Notes under the pieces: generated by a model
Seen by the model: only the letters and a program-made list of their open reading frames with translations
Told to the model about the DNA's origin: nothing
Database searches by the model: none
Shown here: in pieces, positions 8,728-10,638 of the stretch
Layout: every line of letters begins with the position of its first letter
Position numbering within the stretch: the first letter of the stretch is position 1
Program-made: the position numbers and the translations under genes
Source of the DNA: Phoronis ovalis
Lineage: Eukaryota > Phoronida > Phoronidae
NCBI GenBank assembly: GCA_028565635.1
Contig: JAOXYB010061490.1
Coordinates: 1-10,638 of the forward strand
Direction: 5' to 3'
Length of the DNA stretch: 10,638 bases

Positions 8728-9110
8728 GGGGGGTCACTCCAAAAGATTATATACGGGTATGCAAAAAAAATTAAAAATCCCTGCCCGGGAGACGAATTTT
8801 GAAAAATACCTATCCCTTGAAAAAAAAATTATCGAAAAACCTACTCCTTGCAACGAAAATCATCAAAAAAACCTACCCCTTGACCAGAATATAAAGTTTT
8901 TTCTTTGCCGGTTTCTTTGAAATTTATGAAAAAACGTACCCTTTAAAGCGGAGAGATCAGATAGATCTTTAGATAGCACTAGATGACAGACCCTTAACCC
9001 GAACAAGGTAAAACATAAATAGCAAAAAAAAACCCTTGACCCGGACGCTGTGCATAGACCCCTTGAGCGCCGAGCATCCCCTTCATCACTTTATATTGAG
9101 TGACCCCTCC
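8728..9110. mobile_element. Candidate non-autonomous inverted-repeat element 2, about 383 bp
   Basis: The left end carries GGGGGGTCACTC (8728-8739) and the right end GAGTGACCCCTCC (9098-9110). Ten bases are a perfect inverted match (8730-8739 with 9098-9107) and the G-rich outer bases match with one difference. The interior contains several A-tract plus CCTACCCCTTGA units (listed separately) and has no supported protein; the 64-codon frame at 8726-8920 only reads through these units. AAAT-type bases flank both sides, but a target-site duplication is not certain. Only a short inverted match is seen, so the confidence is moderate. Confidence 0.48.
8801..9065 (+). repeat. Degenerate tandem A-tract / CCTACCCCTTGA units
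   Basis: Three clear units follow one another at a period of 31-32 bases: ACCTATCCCTTGA at 8808-8820, ACCTACTCCTTGC at 8839-8851 and ACCTACCCCTTGA at 8871-8883, each preceded by an A-rich run. Weaker relatives follow: ACGTACCCTTTA near 8934-8945, AAACCCTTGACCC near 9029-9042, and GACCCCTTGAGC near 9057-9068. The repeats lie inside inverted-repeat element 2. Confidence 0.7.
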
Positions 9111-9237
9111 GGGAGGAAATCACACTGAAAGTGTCCAACCATCATAAAAGTATGTACTCCTTTATACCATATGGATTGAGTTATTATACAATCCAATTTA
9201 TTGAATTTGAACTTTCTGAACTTTGATTACTCTACTG

Positions 9238-9429
9238 ATGTACTCACAATTTGGAACTCCTGCACTAGCATATGGGTACCCCCTAGCATATAATACCCAA
9301 AAGTCATGGTGGAAGACGGACTTGTGCAGGAAACATGCTGTGGGTATTTTGTCAAAGTGCTATACTGCGGGAGCTCGAAATGATGATTGGAGTTGTCAAT
9401 GTCCGGGAGTCAATATTGAAATTCGATAG
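9238..9429 (+). other. Small Cys-containing open frame, 63 codons, unproven
   Basis: From the ATG at 9238 to the TAG at 9427-9429 the + strand is open. It reads MYSQFGTPALAYGYPLAY at the start, with Trp pairs and four Cys further on (DLCRKHA, SKCYTAG, WSCQCPG). There is no signal peptide, no clear acceptor or donor, and the - strand is also open for about 60 codons over the same bases. I do not recognise it. The composition is more protein-like than most frames here, but chance is a real explanation. Confidence 0.18.
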
Positions 9430-9483
9430 GGACACCGGCCGACTGAGTATCAGAAGTATAATATGTTTACTCTTTCGTTATGA

Positions 9484-9515
9484 CTAAGATATATAAAACG
9501 TTTTATATATCCTAG
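9484..9515. repeat. Long AT-rich palindrome with no loop
   Basis: Bases 9488-9511 form a perfect 24-bp palindrome; the half-site reads GATATATAAAAC, meeting its complement GTTTTATATATC at the centre. With one mismatch it extends to 32 bases (CTAAG outward on the left, CCTAG on the right). Such a structure can extrude as a cruciform. Confidence 0.9.
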
Positions 9516-9555
9516 GTTATGGTGAGGATTATATAATTATATTTTGGATGCTTGG

Positions 9556-9713
9556 TCATTTCCACTGTGACCGTAACCACTTAATTGCTATAACAGGATT
9601 TGTGACGTTCGACAAGCCTCGATCACCCATCAGTTTAATCTTAGCTATATTAGTCCCAGGTTTAATGAACATGAACTCCGGCACAGGAGGTTTCCGTGAC
9701 ATGAGGGGAATTG
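9556..9713 (-). other. Candidate - strand terminal exon (unproven)
   Basis: Read on the - strand, an AG at 9715-9714 is followed by two bases and then 51 codons to a TGA at 9558-9556. The peptide begins IPLMSRKPPVPEFMF and ends IAIKWLRSQWK. The entry phase equals the exit phase of the - strand candidate at 9992-10159, so the two can be joined in frame. The pyrimidine tract before the AG is poor (the better TCTCGTCAG just upstream would bring in an in-frame stop). The + strand is open over the same bases as a 56-codon frame from the ATG at 9548 to the TAA at 9716-9718, so which strand codes, if either, is unclear. Confidence 0.2.
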
Positions 9714-9991
9714 CTTAATTGTTCTGACGAGAGATTTATGTATCATTTTATTTTATAGTTGTTATATACAGCCTAGTAAGTTATTTTGAAAAGTTTAATC
9801 AATTTCTCTGGTTAAATAAGGACTGGGACGAGTATAACTTCAGTAACATAGGTACTGTCAATCTTATTAATTGTACTGTAGAGTAAAGAATTGTGTGCAT
9901 GCTGTTCATCTGTTCAGGGTTTCATGCACAGGTATTGTGTATATATCACTAAAAATTGCATGCTCTAAATATATTGGCCCAAACAACTTAC

Positions 9992-10159
9992 CTGAGGACC
10001 ACCTCATCCGATCAGCAAATCCTGAGCCGTGAGGGACACGTACATGCATCAAAAGATGGGTCCACAAATTATGTGAAAACGGAATATTTTTTTCATTGAT
10101 GAAAGGGACATTACGTGCTAAATATTGGCAAATAGGGCTTTTGTTTGTAGAATGTAGGA
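9992..10159 (-). other. Candidate - strand internal exon, 168 nt (unproven)
   Basis: On the - strand the sequence CTTTGGCAG ends at 10160, and a very good donor TCCTCAG|GTAAGTTG has its GT at 9991-9990. The 168 bases between are open in one frame with phase 1 at both ends, starting LHSTNKSPICQYLARNV and ending FADRMRWSSG. The donor is the strongest - strand splice site in the window, but the acceptor has a weak pyrimidine tract and the peptide matches nothing I know. If real, this gene would be nested in the gene B intron on the opposite strand. Confidence 0.28.
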
Positions 10160-10164
10160 CTGCC

Positions 10165-10292
10165 AAAGGTATGTTTCACTATTAGATCCAAATATGTATT
10201 TAAAATATTAAACATCAAGGATATTTTTATCATCAGAAATAGTCATATCATAGATAAGTATTAAATAAAGGTATATTTTTTCACTATTAGAT
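10165..10292 (+). repeat. Short direct repeat pair, about 23-26 bp
   Basis: Bases 10165-10187 and 10267-10292 both read AAAGGTAT, then a short T-rich spacer of unequal length, then TTTCACTATTAGAT. They are separated by 79 bases. The cause is unknown. Confidence 0.7.
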
Positions 10293-10523
10293 GTGCAATC
10301 TTACGGCGGTAAATCAGCGTGATTAGTGATCATTATATACCATAATTGTATATTCCCTCCCTCAGGCTGATTGTCCCATCAAAACAGAAATTTAAGGGAA
10401 AGTTTATCTAATAAAATCTGCCATTGACCCCCATTGACTCTTTATGTACCTTTTATAAAAGTGGCTAGCATCTCACTAGTTTACTTTATACATTTATAAT
10501 AATTACAATGTCTTTAATTTTAG

Positions 10524-10575
10524 CGTCGATATAGCTGTCATCGACCTTCACGACAAAGATATGAGTGCCAAAGTG
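10524..10575 (+). CDS. Gene B, probable second exon: Arg-rich, Cys-containing mature region (partial)
   Basis: A T-rich acceptor (TCTTTAATTTTAG, ending 10523) is followed by 52 bases open in phase 0 and the consensus donor GTG|GTAAGT with its GT at 10576-10577, leaving phase 1. The peptide is RRYSCHRPSRQRYECQS plus one base of the next codon. Joined to the signal-peptide exon in the same phase it gives ...IEA-RRYR-RRYSCHRPS..., and the RRY word is repeated across the junction. The combined stretch contains Arg-Tyr-Arg-Arg, which fits the furin-type Arg-X-Arg/Lys-Arg cleavage pattern, just after the signal peptide. Two Cys ten residues apart suggest disulfide bonding in a secreted product. Direct splicing would remove 6,225 bases; a small extra exon between cannot be excluded. 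The rest of the gene is outside the window. Confidence 0.5.
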
Positions 10576-10638
10576 GTAAGTTGTAAGACTGTTAATTTGA
10601 CTTGCACTTGGCATTTTACTCTCTTACTACCATGATAT

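Larger units (their letters stand above)
9111..10523. other. Probable last part of gene B intron 1, with unproven exon candidates
   Basis: Bases 9240-9430, 9550-9720 and 9960-10160 are less AT-rich than their surroundings and carry stretches open in several frames. The individual candidates are listed separately. A short repeat and a long AT palindrome also lie here. The rest is AT-rich and featureless. Confidence 0.4.

Noticed and set aside
8726-8920. 64-codon + strand open frame
   Set aside because: It only reads through the A-tract/CCTACCCCTTGA units of inverted-repeat element 2, giving a Lys-rich sequence with no protein character.
1-10638. CRISPR array, tRNA, rRNA, prophage or bacterial operon
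   Set aside because: No regularly spaced identical repeats, no tRNA-like A/B boxes or cloverleaf, no rRNA-like conserved blocks, and no run of long adjacent open frames.

Overview
The window looks like nuclear DNA from an AT-rich animal genome, most likely a marine invertebrate such as a mollusc. There is no bacterial-style gene packing. The best coding signals are short exons flanked by consensus GT-AG splice sites. Most of the rest is AT-rich non-coding DNA with degenerate mobile elements. The kingdom-level call is firm (spliced exons, a TATA-type promoter, a C-terminal fragment of a non-LTR retrotransposon). The mollusc call is an impression from repeat style and is weak.

Layout. (1) Bases 67-726, + strand: the last two exons of a gene (gene A) whose upstream part lies outside the window. 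They join in phase 0 and end in a stop after a hydrophobic C-terminal segment, with an AATAAA signal at 916-921. I do not recognise the protein family. (2) Bases about 945-4140: intergenic, AT-rich, with a nested tandem duplication (1344-1508), a long imperfect hairpin (2836-2897) and a short tandem repeat (3316-3375). (3) Bases 4144-4298: a TATA-like box and the first coding exon of a second + strand gene (gene B), which encodes a signal peptide and ends at a consensus donor in phase 0. (4) Bases 4299-10523: if the next firm exon is the one at 10524, this is a 6.2-kb intron. It holds a cluster of mobile-element remnants at 7862-9110 (two elements with inverted ends on either side of a decayed LINE fragment), several palindromes, and a few weak exon candidates on both strands. 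(5) Bases 10524-10575: a probable second exon of gene B, Arg-rich with two Cys, followed by a consensus donor; the gene runs off the window.

The two genes have no visible functional link. The point of most biological interest is gene B: a secreted precursor with an Arg-X-Arg-Arg stretch formed across the exon junction, followed by Cys-containing Arg-rich sequence. Its family and function cannot be assigned from this fragment. I found no CRISPR array, tRNA, rRNA or operon, and no evidence for a new multi-gene system.
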